Source of the DNA: Bifidobacterium sp.
GTDB taxonomy: Bacteria > Actinomycetota > Actinomycetes > Actinomycetales > Bifidobacteriaceae
Length of the DNA stretch: 64,000 nt
Assembly: GCA_022640915.1 (NCBI GenBank)
Contig: JALCCT010000005.1
Span: forward strand, 1 to 64,000
Reading direction: 5' to 3'
Numbering within the stretch: the stretch's first letter is position 1; each line of letters opens with the position of its first letter. Shown here piece after piece: positions 35,801-45,622 of the stretch. The position numbers were made by a program, and so were the translations under genes. The notes under the pieces are model-generated. The model had not been told where the DNA came from. It worked only from the letters and a program-made list of their open reading frames with translations, and did no database searches.

Positions 35801-37549
35801 GGCTAACTCGCCCAAGCGCGGCATACCACTACCATTGGGGCCGAACGCGAATCCATCAACGCCGCATGTGTGAGGTTGCGGGGCAGCCTGCCCTGTCTTC
35901 TCGTTCAACAGCCGCCTTCGCAGACTCGCCAATTCAATAAGCGCGAACAGACCCTGCACGAAAGGCTCATCCTTCAGCGGCCTTGTCACCGACGAATAGC
36001 GCACAGGGACTCCATCATGCCGCAGCCGCTCGCCGAAAGCGCGCACGGTTACATTGTCATGGGCTATAAGGGCAAGATCATTCCATTGCCTACCTCGGGA
36101 AAGCCGAGCTTGCTTGAGCTGCCAGACGACATCATCCAACTCTTCATTCGCCGAACGATACAGCGCCGTGCGAACACTGCCGTCATGGAGCAACGGATTG
36201 TCAGCGTCAGGCAACGGCGTGATAGGCAAACTGCACAGATATCTTGGCAGTTTCCATGCGCGCCGGGTCAACGCGGCCACATCGTCCTCAGGGGAGAGAA
36301 TCGAAAGCGAAACACGAGAGGCCGCCAACGAACGGTAGTCTGGCGCCGAGTCAGAAGCGGGCCTGCCGTACCCGTCGCTTTCTGTCTGCGTCTCATGGAG
36401 TAGCCGCAATTGCATGGCATATGCCGAAAACGGTGGCTCCAATACCTTGAGATACAGATATTCTGGATACGATCCGCGGAAGGTCTGCACGGCCTCATCC
36501 GGATCGCCCACCAACACCAGACGGGTTCCCCGATTCGACAAAGACCGAAGAAAAGCCAAGCCCGCCAACGTGAGATCCTGAAAATCGTCAACGACCACAT
36601 AGCGCGGTAGCTCCCCTTGCAGCGCCATGGGCACCACCTCTGTGCCTTCGACGAGCAGCCGGGAGGAATCAAGACGGATCTGCCCCTGATATGTTGTGCG
36701 GATCATACTCGCATATTCACGACGCAGCGCGAACGCAAGCCGCCATTGCACTCGTAGCCGCTCTGTATGAGGGTTCCATGGACCCAGCCGATCGAGAATT
36801 TCAGACTCTCGCGCATATGACGCCCCGAGTTCATCCATGCGGGCAAGCATGTCGCGCAGCTGGACGACGAATGCGTCGTTGATACCGCGCATGAACAAGG
36901 ATTCTGTGGTTGCACGCACGGAAACCGTCGAATATGCCTGCGCGTCGGACGTCACTGAAGCGTCTTTCCTGTCGCGCATACCACGAGGGCCAAGCGAGAC
37001 TTCTCCTGGTTTATCAATCCTCGACGGCACTATGCCTCCAGGCGACACAACTGGATCGGCGATCATACTCGACCAGTCATCAAGGGCAAAATACTCACGC
37101 AGCAGCCGGCAAGTCGCGCACTCGTCGCCGGTTGACGCGTGATGCACATGCACCGCCATGACCCTGCGTATGAGGGCATCTTGCTCCGCGCCATTGAGCA
37201 GCTTCGGCAACAGCTCGCCTTCACGTTCGTGTACCGCTAAGATGATGCGGAAGGCGAGGGCCGACATGGTCGTCACGGGCCTTGCCTGAGAGCTGGCCCC
37301 CAGCATGCGGATGATCTCGTCGGCATGGCGGTCGGCCGTCTTGCGGTTCGACACTGTCATTATTGCGGCGTCATCGCCGAAGGCGCCCAGCCCTGCCATC
37401 AGCGCCTCGCGTGCAAATTGTGTCTTGCCGGCGCATGGCGGCCCTGCAGCCACAATTGCGCTCGTAGGCTCGCCCGAGGCGTTGATCAGCGAACCGCTGA
37501 TCAACGCCTCAATGGCCTCACGTCCCTGAGCCCTGCTATCCGTGTGCAT
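32894..37549 (-). CDS. adnA: AdnA-like helicase-nuclease subunit (RecB-family nuclease, probable Fe-S cluster)
   Basis: 1551 residues. The N-terminal ATPase has AAGPPCAGKTQFAREAL as Walker A and VVVDDFQDLTLAG as motif II, where the usual D-E-x-Q-D is D-D-F-Q-D, followed by LVLVGDPDEAVQTFRG. The C-terminus has the nuclease core VVRLVDYKTGGVPG. A Cys pair in WACPVCWLLENRF (about residue 1165) and HCRMRGTCPACSG at the extreme C-terminus match the split four-Cys arrangement of Fe-S clusters in AddB/AdnA-type nucleases. The middle is poorly conserved and long. It is the first gene of the adnAB operon; GGGTGGGG precedes ATG 37549. Confidence 0.85.
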   Translation of the reverse strand: MHTDSRAQGREAIEALISGSLINASGEPTSAIVAAGPPCAGKTQFAREALMAGLGAFGDDAAIMTVSNRKTADRHADEIIRMLGASSQARPVTTMSALAFRIILAVHEREGELLPKLLNGAEQDALIRRVMAVHVHHASTGDECATCRLLREYFALDDWSSMIADPVVSPGGIVPSRIDKPGEVSLGPRGMRDRKDASVTSDAQAYSTVSVRATTESLFMRGINDAFVVQLRDMLARMDELGASYARESEILDRLGPWNPHTERLRVQWRLAFALRREYASMIRTTYQGQIRLDSSRLLVEGTEVVPMALQGELPRYVVVDDFQDLTLAGLAFLRSLSNRGTRLVLVGDPDEAVQTFRGSYPEYLYLKVLEPPFSAYAMQLRLLHETQTESDGYGRPASDSAPDYRSLAASRVSLSILSPEDDVAALTRRAWKLPRYLCSLPITPLPDADNPLLHDGSVRTALYRSANEELDDVVWQLKQARLSRGRQWNDLALIAHDNVTVRAFGERLRHDGVPVRYSSVTRPLKDEPFVQGLFALIELASLRRRLLNEKTGQAAPQPHTCGVDGFAFGPNGSGMPRLGELAAYVRARVAALMDSPLIFSGSQKQGEGLPARLAPVESAMNALGSLRGVLGEGDAAKEGETPETSELAMTEEQRGTASALAELERSWRLLRAGLRASRNPHKGHDVHVDDHVFMAQTAGGGAMELGADALYVMLASDGFERLTADDIAGMIRSVIGREPSADAFVHLWDLVADVADGLPALPSSEPQYVLWLAWDSCKVAERWQREALNNTESGRAANDRLDAAMRLFEYAAGSGANLDIVGFFEQVRSMHIEADSLAKVAPIDQAVTVSTPAGAGGQHWPEVWIVAMQEGVWPNLAARNTMFGGEELAQVMLRGRLEDDQQIALSGHDPQLAAVLCGEQKSFLAALTRGQEQVAVSAVANDDLSPSDFLYGYLPELFDRRIQSDPATRVYREVGGAGSFAGLDADPRGLVASARALLSRHALEQVGNALQTRNCDDLVPHSRDVCLTADNALSGTMTFPNNAGQCDDGMQSESGARTPAVPHVGQTLHDVQSEDAADALALLSCSGVASANPDNWAYPQPQGGPPPDDANGSDNVREISGDALPAVMRLGDQHEKSGKEGEEGLAQRSVVSLSPSAVDGLWACPVCWLLENRFAGPQRGSEATAFGTLIHAVAQRASENGLDRSDYLSQLDRDARIAAVAERMMTIYRELRNDPQANDDPASRYDAMRKDDGAEDALETIARYFVDSNSLEYLGGNAGKISVGTLIDVACERSFAAVVSLDDILEAYNATAQPNPLSRRDLYGIMGTLVGGWPDAMREDLSVKLSGRIDREETRQLPDGNTVVRLVDYKTGGVPGTVQQFSDLQLVCYQLALAFPAHGPGGVESLADMPYIAQSDLFYVANGKMPAESYAPEGLFQPPLFVEGHLNDTAFAPRYHYADLGKLTDVVPLDANVVPDQVNESAWRQFAALRGTQAVWALTMIARVFYAAAASCSTTLLAHPSASHVKHCRMRGTCPACSGSSDTVFEIRKG

Positions 37550-37917
37550 AACCCCACCCTAAAGTCCGCCCTGCCCGAAGCTCTTCTGAACCGCGTCATT
37601 TTGGAGCAGCTTGCTGATTAGCGCATGCATATTCCCGCCCAAAAAGCAAATCGAACGACACACCTTTGCCTATGACTCCTCGATGCCAAGAATACCAACG
37701 TTTATCGCATCTGATACACGCTCCTGAAACCAGCTGAAAATTGCATCGATCAGGGACGGAAATCCAGTAGATGACGAAAGTGGGCAAACACGCGGCATAA
37801 AGGAAATTCGTCGGCATTTCCCCATAGACATGTGTCCAACAAAGAACCCACGGCATCAAGCGAACAAGGCCAGCGAGCAAACATCGTTTAGCCGAGATTG
37901 CGAAAGGAGCCAAGAAC
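37550..37917. other. Divergent intergenic region between adnA and the kinase gene; no gene recognised
   Basis: 368 bases presumably holding the promoters of adnAB (leftward) and of the PFNA-type cluster (rightward). A 135-codon minus-strand frame (37596–38003) crosses it, but it overlaps the kinase start and has no family resemblance. I could not identify convincing -35/-10 pairs. Confidence 0.5.
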
Positions 37918-39561
37918 ATGGAGCAGCGCATGCTAAGCGGCAATCCTAGGCCGCCCTCATTCCCGGGGTACACCTGCATGGGACTCGTCGCCTCAGGTTC
38001 CACCGCGGTGGTGTATCACCTGCGTAGCACGGAGCATGGTACGGCTGGGGGCGATCCGCGTCTCGCGCATGCCGGCGACGACATCGCCGTCAAAGTAGGC
38101 AAACTGCCAGCTGACCCTGACCGTACGGATCCGCTGCATCGCGAAGCCCGATGTCTTGCCCGGCTGCGCCTGCATCCGCATATCCTTGCCTGGTATGGGG
38201 CGGGCATCACTGAAGAAGGCCACGGCTACCTCGTGCTGGATTACGCGGCTCAAGGCTCATGCCTCGAGCGCTTGAAAACAGGCGTTTTCGGGGCGAATCA
38301 GACGCTCGCCATGGGCATCTCTCTGGCCGGGGCCTTGGCCACCGCGCACCGCGCCGGGTATCTGCATCGCGACATCAAACCAGGCAATGTGCTCATCACA
38401 GGGTCGGGATCAGCGCTGTTGGCGGATTTCGGCATTTGCGCATCAGTGTATCGCCCTAACAGCTCGTTTGGCCTCTCGTTGCCATGGGCTGCCCCGGAAG
38501 TGGTGAGGCATATAAGCCACGGCAGCGAAGCCAGCGACGTCTATTCGCTTGCCGCCACTCTGTTCGCGTTGCTGTGCGGCTATTCGCCATATGAATACGC
38601 GTATCATCCGCGTACCCATGACGAGCTCTCCCAGGCTATCCTCTCACGTGCAACGCCCATGCTCGCCGCCGATCATGCGCCGTCAGCAGTGGCTCGCGTA
38701 TTGCATGTTGCGATGTCTTACGATTGCGCAGACCGCTTCGATTCGGCGATCGACTTCGCCCGTGCGCTGCAGCGGACGCAGCATGCCTGCTTCCGCCATA
38801 TCACGCCGCTAAGCGTCGATGGCTTGGCCGCCGTTCCTGCGGGGCTCGAGCAATACTGCGACATTGGCGGCCGCGGGTCGCACCGATTCAGCACCCTTGC
38901 GTCCCAGGCCGCCATCCCAGACGAGCGTCCTGCAGCATTTGAATCTCATTCACGCGCTGCATCTGTAGAACGCATCTTTGCGCCGCCGGCATCGCAGAGT
39001 GCGACGCTGTCGCCAACGTCTACGCCTCCCCGCCGCGATCATCGCGCGAGCGTGAAACAGCTGATGAGAATCTCCACCCATGCCATTTTCGCGCTGCTTT
39101 CCCTGATTCTCGCCGTCATTGTACCGTCTATGCATGTTCGCGCACCGCCTGCACAGACCCAACGTGCGCCCTCTCGCTCTTTCTCGCGCGCCGAGCAGCC
39201 AGACCAGCATATCCCGTCCGGCCTGGACGAGGGACACGAAACACAGCCAGAGCCTCAATCCGCAGCAATTGCACCACCACAACAGGTGAACGGATCCATC
39301 AGCGGCGATGAGGCGCAGTTCCGCTGGATCAATCCTGATCCGCATCAGGGAGACGTCTTCATATGGATGCTTGTCGAACCGGGCAACGCAATCCCAGAGA
39401 ACGCCATTGCTGAGAATTCGGGCCCTTCCAGCATCTCAGAACGCGCCACGATCAGAATTCCTCGCAACCCCCGCCAGCGACGATGCATCCAAGTGAGGAT
39501 CATGCGTGCTGACCGCCGCATTTCGCAACGCTCAGCCGTCGCCTGCACACCGTATCCCTAA
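37918..39561 (+). CDS. pkb2: Membrane-anchored Ser/Thr protein kinase (Pkb2-like)
   Basis: 547 residues. The Hanks-type kinase domain spans about 18–285. It has the ATP Lys59 in DDIAVKVGK, the catalytic loop HRDIKPGNVL around Asp150, DFGIC at Asp170, and an APE-like WAAPEVVRH. The glycine loop is atypical (LVASGSTAVVYHL, lacking the first Gly). One membrane helix lies at about 388–408 (ISTHAIFALLSLILAVIVPS). The roughly 140-residue tail outside holds a beta-rich region (EAQFRWINPDPHQGDVFIW). ATG 37918 follows AAAGGAG at 8 bases. Position at the head of the FN3–MoxR–DUF58–transglutaminase genes matches Pkb2 of the B. longum PFNA cluster. Confidence 0.9.
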   Translation: MEQRMLSGNPRPPSFPGYTCMGLVASGSTAVVYHLRSTEHGTAGGDPRLAHAGDDIAVKVGKLPADPDRTDPLHREARCLARLRLHPHILAWYGAGITEEGHGYLVLDYAAQGSCLERLKTGVFGANQTLAMGISLAGALATAHRAGYLHRDIKPGNVLITGSGSALLADFGICASVYRPNSSFGLSLPWAAPEVVRHISHGSEASDVYSLAATLFALLCGYSPYEYAYHPRTHDELSQAILSRATPMLAADHAPSAVARVLHVAMSYDCADRFDSAIDFARALQRTQHACFRHITPLSVDGLAAVPAGLEQYCDIGGRGSHRFSTLASQAAIPDERPAAFESHSRAASVERIFAPPASQSATLSPTSTPPRRDHRASVKQLMRISTHAIFALLSLILAVIVPSMHVRAPPAQTQRAPSRSFSRAEQPDQHIPSGLDEGHETQPEPQSAAIAPPQQVNGSISGDEAQFRWINPDPHQGDVFIWMLVEPGNAIPENAIAENSGPSSISERATIRIPRNPRQRRCIQVRIMRADRRISQRSAVACTPYP

Positions 39562-39643
39562 CCGATGCCCCCTGGTGTACAAACCGTCATACGTTTGAAT
39601 CCGCACAAGAGCGATCCTACCGAGCAACCAAAGAAGGCCTGCC

Positions 39644-42600
39644 ATGAAAACCTCGCCGCCTAACCCGAAGCGCCGTGCGGATGCGCATGCGTTGTTTCGC
39701 CGCATCATTTCAGTCTCGCACAGCAAGTGGATATGCATAGGCGCCCTTATCGCGATACCACTTGTTGCAAGCGTCCTCGCACTGATAACGAACCCGATCA
39801 CCCGTCAGTATGTGCAGCTCGATGATGGCACCATCTGGGTAACCTCCTCCAATCAACAGGCTGCGGCCAGATTCAACGTGCGAATATCTGAAGCTGATGC
39901 CTCGCTAGATGCAGCGACTGCATCATTCGATGTGATTCAGCATGGCAGCATCACCGTGCTGCACGACGAACGCCAGCTCACCGGAGTCGATCCGGCGACT
40001 TTGGAACGCTCTCCCTCGTTTCTACCGCCGAATATGACGGTGATAATAGGCGGCGAGACGCTGGCTGCGCTCGATACCGCCACTGGCCGCGTATGGGCGG
40101 GCCCAGCAAACAAGCCTCAAGACGTCCGACCGAGGCAAAACGCGCCGATCATGCGGCTAGGTGCGCAAGGCCGCATCGCCGTGGATCATGATGGAGCGAT
40201 CTACGGACTTCGACAATCAGATGGCATGGTGTTGCGCGCAAGCACCCCGGATGCGCAGTCTGTGCAATCTCTTGGCTCGCTATTCCAAGGCGCTTCCGTA
40301 AAAGCTAATGATTTCAGCGTGGTCGGCGGCATGCCCATCGCGGTATACGGCAGCCGTCTGGCGTGGCTCAAGGGGAGCAGTGATACTGGTGCACAAGGCC
40401 CGCTCAGGCTTCAATCAGCGCCCAATGACGAATATCAGAGCGGATGGGCCGTTGCAGCCGATGAGCAGACGCTGTTCGTTGTCACGCTCAAGCCCGGGTC
40501 TCAGTATGCCTCGCCGCTGGGATCGGGCGGGTCGGCCGAACCAGCTCAGCCGGTTTCGGTCAACGGGTGCATACACGCCGCATGGGCGCGGCCCGAACGC
40601 AACTACCTGCGCTTATGCGGCCCCGATATCGCGCAGCCGTCCATCCGCACGCTCGAGGGGGTAGGGACGACCTCCGATCTGCGCTTCCGGACCAATCATC
40701 GCATGGCAATACTCAACGACGTGGCCAGCGGAGATATCTGGAATCCTGAGCGCGGCGCAAAACGAATCTCCATCCAATGGAGCACGGCGTCAACCGACCG
40801 TGGGGAGCAACGCGGCGCGAACGAATCGGCATCGAAGCGTGCAGAGACTTTCGATGACACATGCAGCGCGCAAAACGGCCCGATCAGCGCCGTAGACGAC
40901 AGCCTCGCGGTGCGCGCAAACAAGCGTCACGTCATCGATGTTCTGAGCAACGACGAGCAAAGCGATTGCTCGGTATTGCGCATTACCGCAGTCTCGCCAC
41001 CGCATGGATCTCCGATCAACGTGTCGATTGTCAATTCAGGGCGCTCGATCCTCGTCGATGCCGGAGAGCAGCGGCCAAGCAAGGCCTCATTTACCTATAC
41101 CATCAATGATGGCAGAGGGCAGAGTTCATCAGCCACAGTCATCCTCGACATCATCGATGATTCAGCGAACAGTCCTCCGCAACAAGACACCAGCCAGCCA
41201 CGGCATGAAGTCGAGCAGGGAGCGGTTTTCTCCACGAATGCCCTGGCATCGTTCTCAGACGCACAAGGCGATGCGATGATGCTCGTTTCAGCGCGGACGC
41301 TCAACAGTGACGACGCCAAGTCTCATATACGCCCTGACGGCCTGCTGACCTTTGATGCAGGATCGGTACCCTTAGGCCGCATCAGCGTGGAGGTCGAGGT
41401 GTCGGATGGAGCGCAAACGTCCTTGGGGTTGATCCATTTCCTAGTTCGACCGAAAAACACCCTTGCCGCTTTCGCCGACGCCTGCGCCGTATCCGTTGTC
41501 GTCGACTCCCCCGTCACCATCGATCTGCGACGTTATATCCATGGGAATTCAGCAGATGAGCCTGAGATCGCCTCGTTCGATGTTCCGGAGCATGCACGCG
41601 TGACTCGCACGGACAGAGGGTTTTCATTGAGTTTCACAGCGGATCGGGTCGGCACGTATCACATGGTCTACACGATACGGCAGGGGGATATGCGCGCCCC
41701 AGGTCTGGTGCGTATAGAAGTCGTAGCGCCTGGCGGCCAAGAAGGAGAGAAACCGGTGGCTGTCAACGATACGGCGGTTCTAGGAACGGACGGCACCGCA
41801 GTCATCGAGCCTCTGTCCAACGACGTCGACCCCAAGGGCGGAGTGTTGGCAGCGAACTCAGTGCAAGCTGACGTCCCGTCCGGTGTCGCAGCCGTGCTCG
41901 TCAACCATCATCGCGTAATCGTGAAGGCACAGCGCATGGGCACACGCCCGATCGATCTCATCTATACCGCCTCCAACGCCGCAGGCGAATCACATGGCAC
42001 TATCACCCTGTTCCCGCCTGCCGCGGCACAGGGTGCGGCCTCACCACGGGCCGCCGACATCAAGCTGAGCGTGCGCACCGAAAGCATGGTTTCAGCAGAT
42101 ATGCGAGACTGGGTCACAGCGTTCCCAGCGGATTTCACACTCGAGCGCACGTTGCGCTACGAACCGAAGACCTTCGCGGGGACACTGTCCGTCTCAGACC
42201 GGCTCATACGATACTTGGCTCCAGCTAAACCAGGCGAATACACGGCCACCTACACGGTACACGACCGACAAGGCAATGCGGCCTCAGGCATGATCACATG
42301 GAAGGTCCACGCTTCTGACGCGAAGTCCAAGGCTGCGTCGAGTCCCCGGGATGTGGAGGCACAGGTCGATGCAGGCCATGCCGTGGCCGTCGAGATTCCG
42401 TTGCGGGGCATTGATAAAGACGGCGAAGACATTATGCTGCTGGGATTGGGCAATATTGCGCCACGGCTGGGACGCATCGCCAAGGTCGACGCCACGTCGC
42501 TAACGTACGAAGCCTACCCTGATTCGTCCGGTACTGATTCCTTCTCCTATGCGATTGAGGACTGGACCGGCCAGCGCACTCAGGCGAATATACGAATCGG

Positions 42601-45600
42601 CATAACCCGCACACCCAGCGAGCGGCGCGTATATGCGCGTGACGACGAGATCGCTATCAGGCCCGGGACCTTCGTCACCGTGCCGGTTACAGATAATGAC
42701 ATCTCCTCTATAGGAGAGCATCTCACCGTATCAGCAGATTTAGAAACCCATGGAGTCAGCGATGCTAAGGCAACGGCGGGATCCATATCGTTCACAGCTC
42801 CTCGCACGGAAGGCATGGCGCATATTGCATACGCCGCTCTAGATGGGGCGGGACTGAGCGCCCAGGCAACACTCACCATCCGAATCGATGCCAAGGCGCC
42901 ACTAAATGCGCCTATCGCCCGCGACTACCGCGTCCCTGCCTCGGCAACGGTCAGCAAACGCACAGTACAAGTAGATATCGCGCCGCTTATCGCCAATCCA
43001 TCAGGCCCGGACGCCGAGCTTCACATCGACATACCAGGCGACGAAAACGCATGGATCCACAATCCGGAAAATAAGACTTTAGCGCGCCGCGCCACCATTG
43101 AACTGGGCTTTCGCGCGCGCATCGTGCCATACCGTGTGACGAATACCGTGCAAAAAACCAGCACCGTAGCCTTCATCCACGTCCCCGCATACGGCGTGTT
43201 TGCACCGATGCTGCGTCCTAAAGCCCCGCCGCTCACCGTACACGCAGGCGAAACGCTGGTCATTGCCGTCGCCGATTATGTGCGCGTCGGCGCAGGAAAA
43301 AACGTCTCCATCGACGCCAACAGCCCAGTCAATGCCACCAAAAACACCAACGGCGATCTACGCGCCGATGCGCAGACATTGCGGTTCACGGCAGTTGCTG
43401 GCTACCATGGCCCGGCATCTATATCGTTCACGGCGACAGATGCTGGCGATGCCGCTCAATCCGGGAGCCCGGGAACCACACACGCGGCGAACTACGCCAT
43501 ACTGACGCTGCCAATCACGATTCTTGACGAATCCGCAAGCCCCCCAGTCTTCATCGCGCCCACTGTCGAAATCGCCGCAGGCGATACGAGCAGCACGATC
43601 GACTTCAATGCCCTGATCCGGCCGCATGGCGGCATCACATTCACCGCCAAAGGCCCGAACGACATCTCATATGCCTTCTCAGGCGGCATGAGATCATCGA
43701 GCATCGAGGCGAAGGTTTCAGCGAGCGGCCAGTTCTCGGTGCGCGCATGGCCGAGCGCTCCGGTAGGCACGCGAACAGTCGTTCCAGTGGTCATTGCCTA
43801 CCCCGGTGGCATTATGCGCACCGGCGTGAGCGTGCATGTTGTCACTTCGCGCCGTGCGCTGGCGAGTGTACAAAACCAACAGCTTCGCATCATCGCTGGG
43901 TCGAGTCTGAGCGTAGATCTTTTCGAAGGCGCCTACAATCCGTTCCCAGATACCCCGCTGACGGTGACAGGGTGCGTCCGCAGCGACGAAACCATACATG
44001 TTGACTGCGCTGCAAACGGCAAACTGACCATCACCGCGCCGCCTGGAATCCCTGCGGCAGCTCGTACGCTGACCATAGACGTGCAGGATGCCACGAGGTC
44101 AAAGGAACGGCAGGTAAGCGCGATCATCATAGTCACGACAGTCGGCCGACCATCTCCCCCAAGGATCCTGCCCTCCTCAGTGCAGGCCGGTGATGCGACG
44201 GTGACATTACGCTGGGCCGCGTCGACGCCAAACGGCGGAGCAGTCAGCGACTATCGCATCGTGTGGAACGATGGTTCACAGTCCTGTGGCGCGGTCACCA
44301 TATGCCGCATAGACGGTTTGACGAACAACAGGGAATATGCATTGCGCGTGCAGGCGCTCAATGACGCTGGATGGTCGGATCTCTCGTCTCCTGTCACCGT
44401 CAGACCAGATAAGGCGCCAAGCGCGCCGCGCGCAGTCCGTGTGGAGGCAGGGTACCGCCAAGCTGCCGCGCACTGGGATCCGCCTCTCTATGAGGGAAGC
44501 AGCCCCGAAGCCTACACGGTGACCCTGAGCAATACTCATGGGTGGCAAAAGACCATTACAGTCAAGTCTTCCCCGGCTATTTTCGACATCGATCATGCCG
44601 CCACAGGCGACGGCGTCGCATTTTCGGCCACAGTCACTGCACGAAGTCGCGCAGGCCAAGGCGCAAGCGCTGAGAGTCCACACGCATATGTTTGGTCGGA
44701 TCCCGATCCCCCAAGCATCTCACTCGAGCAGGTAGACGATACTATCAATGTCACGCTCGTCCCACGAGATCAGCATAATGCCGGCTGCAACGCCATCACA
44801 CTCGAAGGGAGTGCATCAGCCAAAGCCGGCTGCACGGCATCCGTCATTCGCATGACGATCGAGAGCGCACAATTCTGGAAGCCGTTCACGATCGCCGCCA
44901 CCCTCCATCCCCGCATGGCAAGGGCTGCAAACTCCTTGTCCTCCGCCTCGCTCACACCGCAATATGCGTTGTCTGCGCCTCGCAACGTATCGTTGACCGG
45001 GCTGAAGAATCATTGCGTTGTCTCCTGGCAGGGCCAGGGCAAGCACGACGGATTCGTTGCAACTATCTCCGGCTTAGGAACCATTCGCACGGAAGAGTCA
45101 GAAGAATCTGCCATCTTCTCTCTTGATCCATGGCAGCGCTGCACACAAGCCGAAGTCGTCCAGACGCTCAACAAGCGCGCCGGGCCGACCGCGACCGCCC
45201 ACGGGGACCATCAGTACAAAACGCCAGCCATCATAATGCCTCCGAACGTCAGTTGGGCGCAAAACCATAATCATCTTGCTCTTACTGCCGGCAGCGTCGA
45301 AACATGGGGGCAGCCTGCGGCGATAAGGCTCATCATCGCAACGAGTTCTGTCACGAAGGAGTACACCTGGCAGCCGGGCGCGACAGATATCCTCATCGAT
45401 CTACCCGACGCCGATGCCTATCTGTGGAGCATTGTGGTGATGTCAACCCTCGGGGAGCCTGAACTCTATGCGAAAACTCCAGACAGGCGTATCGAAGGAA
45501 TTCGAAAACCAGCGAACCCCTTGGTTGCACCATCGTTGGATGATCGTTTCGCAATGCCGATGCGCATGTCCGCCTTTTCACACCAGACCTCATATCCGTC

Positions 45601-45622
45601 AAATTTGAGGAGACAGTCATGA
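39644..45622 (+). CDS. fn3: Giant type II membrane protein with Ig-like and fibronectin type III domains (FN3 of PFNA cluster)
   Basis: 1992 residues. A short basic cytoplasmic N-terminus is followed by one membrane helix (about 29–48, WICIGALIAIPLVASVLALI), so the rest faces outward. Residues ~55–390 look like a beta-propeller or similar repeat (GETLAALDTATGRVWAGP, HDGAIYGLRQSDGMVL). From ~410 there are many Ig/cadherin-like units (AVDDSLAVRANKRHVIDVLS, FTYTINDGRGQSSSATV and similar D-N-D/T-D-x-x-G elements) up to ~1500. Two FN3 domains follow, at about 1503–1590 (PSPPRILPSSVQAGDATVTL, EYALRVQALNDAGWS) and 1593–1690. There is no C-terminal anchor. It follows the kinase after 82 bases and overlaps moxR as ATGA. 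Established: the B. longum FN3 fragment has been reported to bind TNF-alpha; whether this one does is unknown. Confidence 0.9.
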   Translation: MKTSPPNPKRRADAHALFRRIISVSHSKWICIGALIAIPLVASVLALITNPITRQYVQLDDGTIWVTSSNQQAAARFNVRISEADASLDAATASFDVIQHGSITVLHDERQLTGVDPATLERSPSFLPPNMTVIIGGETLAALDTATGRVWAGPANKPQDVRPRQNAPIMRLGAQGRIAVDHDGAIYGLRQSDGMVLRASTPDAQSVQSLGSLFQGASVKANDFSVVGGMPIAVYGSRLAWLKGSSDTGAQGPLRLQSAPNDEYQSGWAVAADEQTLFVVTLKPGSQYASPLGSGGSAEPAQPVSVNGCIHAAWARPERNYLRLCGPDIAQPSIRTLEGVGTTSDLRFRTNHRMAILNDVASGDIWNPERGAKRISIQWSTASTDRGEQRGANESASKRAETFDDTCSAQNGPISAVDDSLAVRANKRHVIDVLSNDEQSDCSVLRITAVSPPHGSPINVSIVNSGRSILVDAGEQRPSKASFTYTINDGRGQSSSATVILDIIDDSANSPPQQDTSQPRHEVEQGAVFSTNALASFSDAQGDAMMLVSARTLNSDDAKSHIRPDGLLTFDAGSVPLGRISVEVEVSDGAQTSLGLIHFLVRPKNTLAAFADACAVSVVVDSPVTIDLRRYIHGNSADEPEIASFDVPEHARVTRTDRGFSLSFTADRVGTYHMVYTIRQGDMRAPGLVRIEVVAPGGQEGEKPVAVNDTAVLGTDGTAVIEPLSNDVDPKGGVLAANSVQADVPSGVAAVLVNHHRVIVKAQRMGTRPIDLIYTASNAAGESHGTITLFPPAAAQGAASPRAADIKLSVRTESMVSADMRDWVTAFPADFTLERTLRYEPKTFAGTLSVSDRLIRYLAPAKPGEYTATYTVHDRQGNAASGMITWKVHASDAKSKAASSPRDVEAQVDAGHAVAVEIPLRGIDKDGEDIMLLGLGNIAPRLGRIAKVDATSLTYEAYPDSSGTDSFSYAIEDWTGQRTQANIRIGITRTPSERRVYARDDEIAIRPGTFVTVPVTDNDISSIGEHLTVSADLETHGVSDAKATAGSISFTAPRTEGMAHIAYAALDGAGLSAQATLTIRIDAKAPLNAPIARDYRVPASATVSKRTVQVDIAPLIANPSGPDAELHIDIPGDENAWIHNPENKTLARRATIELGFRARIVPYRVTNTVQKTSTVAFIHVPAYGVFAPMLRPKAPPLTVHAGETLVIAVADYVRVGAGKNVSIDANSPVNATKNTNGDLRADAQTLRFTAVAGYHGPASISFTATDAGDAAQSGSPGTTHAANYAILTLPITILDESASPPVFIAPTVEIAAGDTSSTIDFNALIRPHGGITFTAKGPNDISYAFSGGMRSSSIEAKVSASGQFSVRAWPSAPVGTRTVVPVVIAYPGGIMRTGVSVHVVTSRRALASVQNQQLRIIAGSSLSVDLFEGAYNPFPDTPLTVTGCVRSDETIHVDCAANGKLTITAPPGIPAAARTLTIDVQDATRSKERQVSAIIIVTTVGRPSPPRILPSSVQAGDATVTLRWAASTPNGGAVSDYRIVWNDGSQSCGAVTICRIDGLTNNREYALRVQALNDAGWSDLSSPVTVRPDKAPSAPRAVRVEAGYRQAAAHWDPPLYEGSSPEAYTVTLSNTHGWQKTITVKSSPAIFDIDHAATGDGVAFSATVTARSRAGQGASAESPHAYVWSDPDPPSISLEQVDDTINVTLVPRDQHNAGCNAITLEGSASAKAGCTASVIRMTIESAQFWKPFTIAATLHPRMARAANSLSSASLTPQYALSAPRNVSLTGLKNHCVVSWQGQGKHDGFVATISGLGTIRTEESEESAIFSLDPWQRCTQAEVVQTLNKRAGPTATAHGDHQYKTPAIIMPPNVSWAQNHNHLALTAGSVETWGQPAAIRLIIATSSVTKEYTWQPGATDILIDLPDADAYLWSIVVMSTLGEPELYAKTPDRRIEGIRKPANPLVAPSLDDRFAMPMRMSAFSHQTSYPSNLRRQS

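Noticed and set aside
37596..38003. A 135-codon minus-strand frame before and over the kinase start.
   Set aside because: It overlaps the well-supported kinase gene and has no family resemblance.
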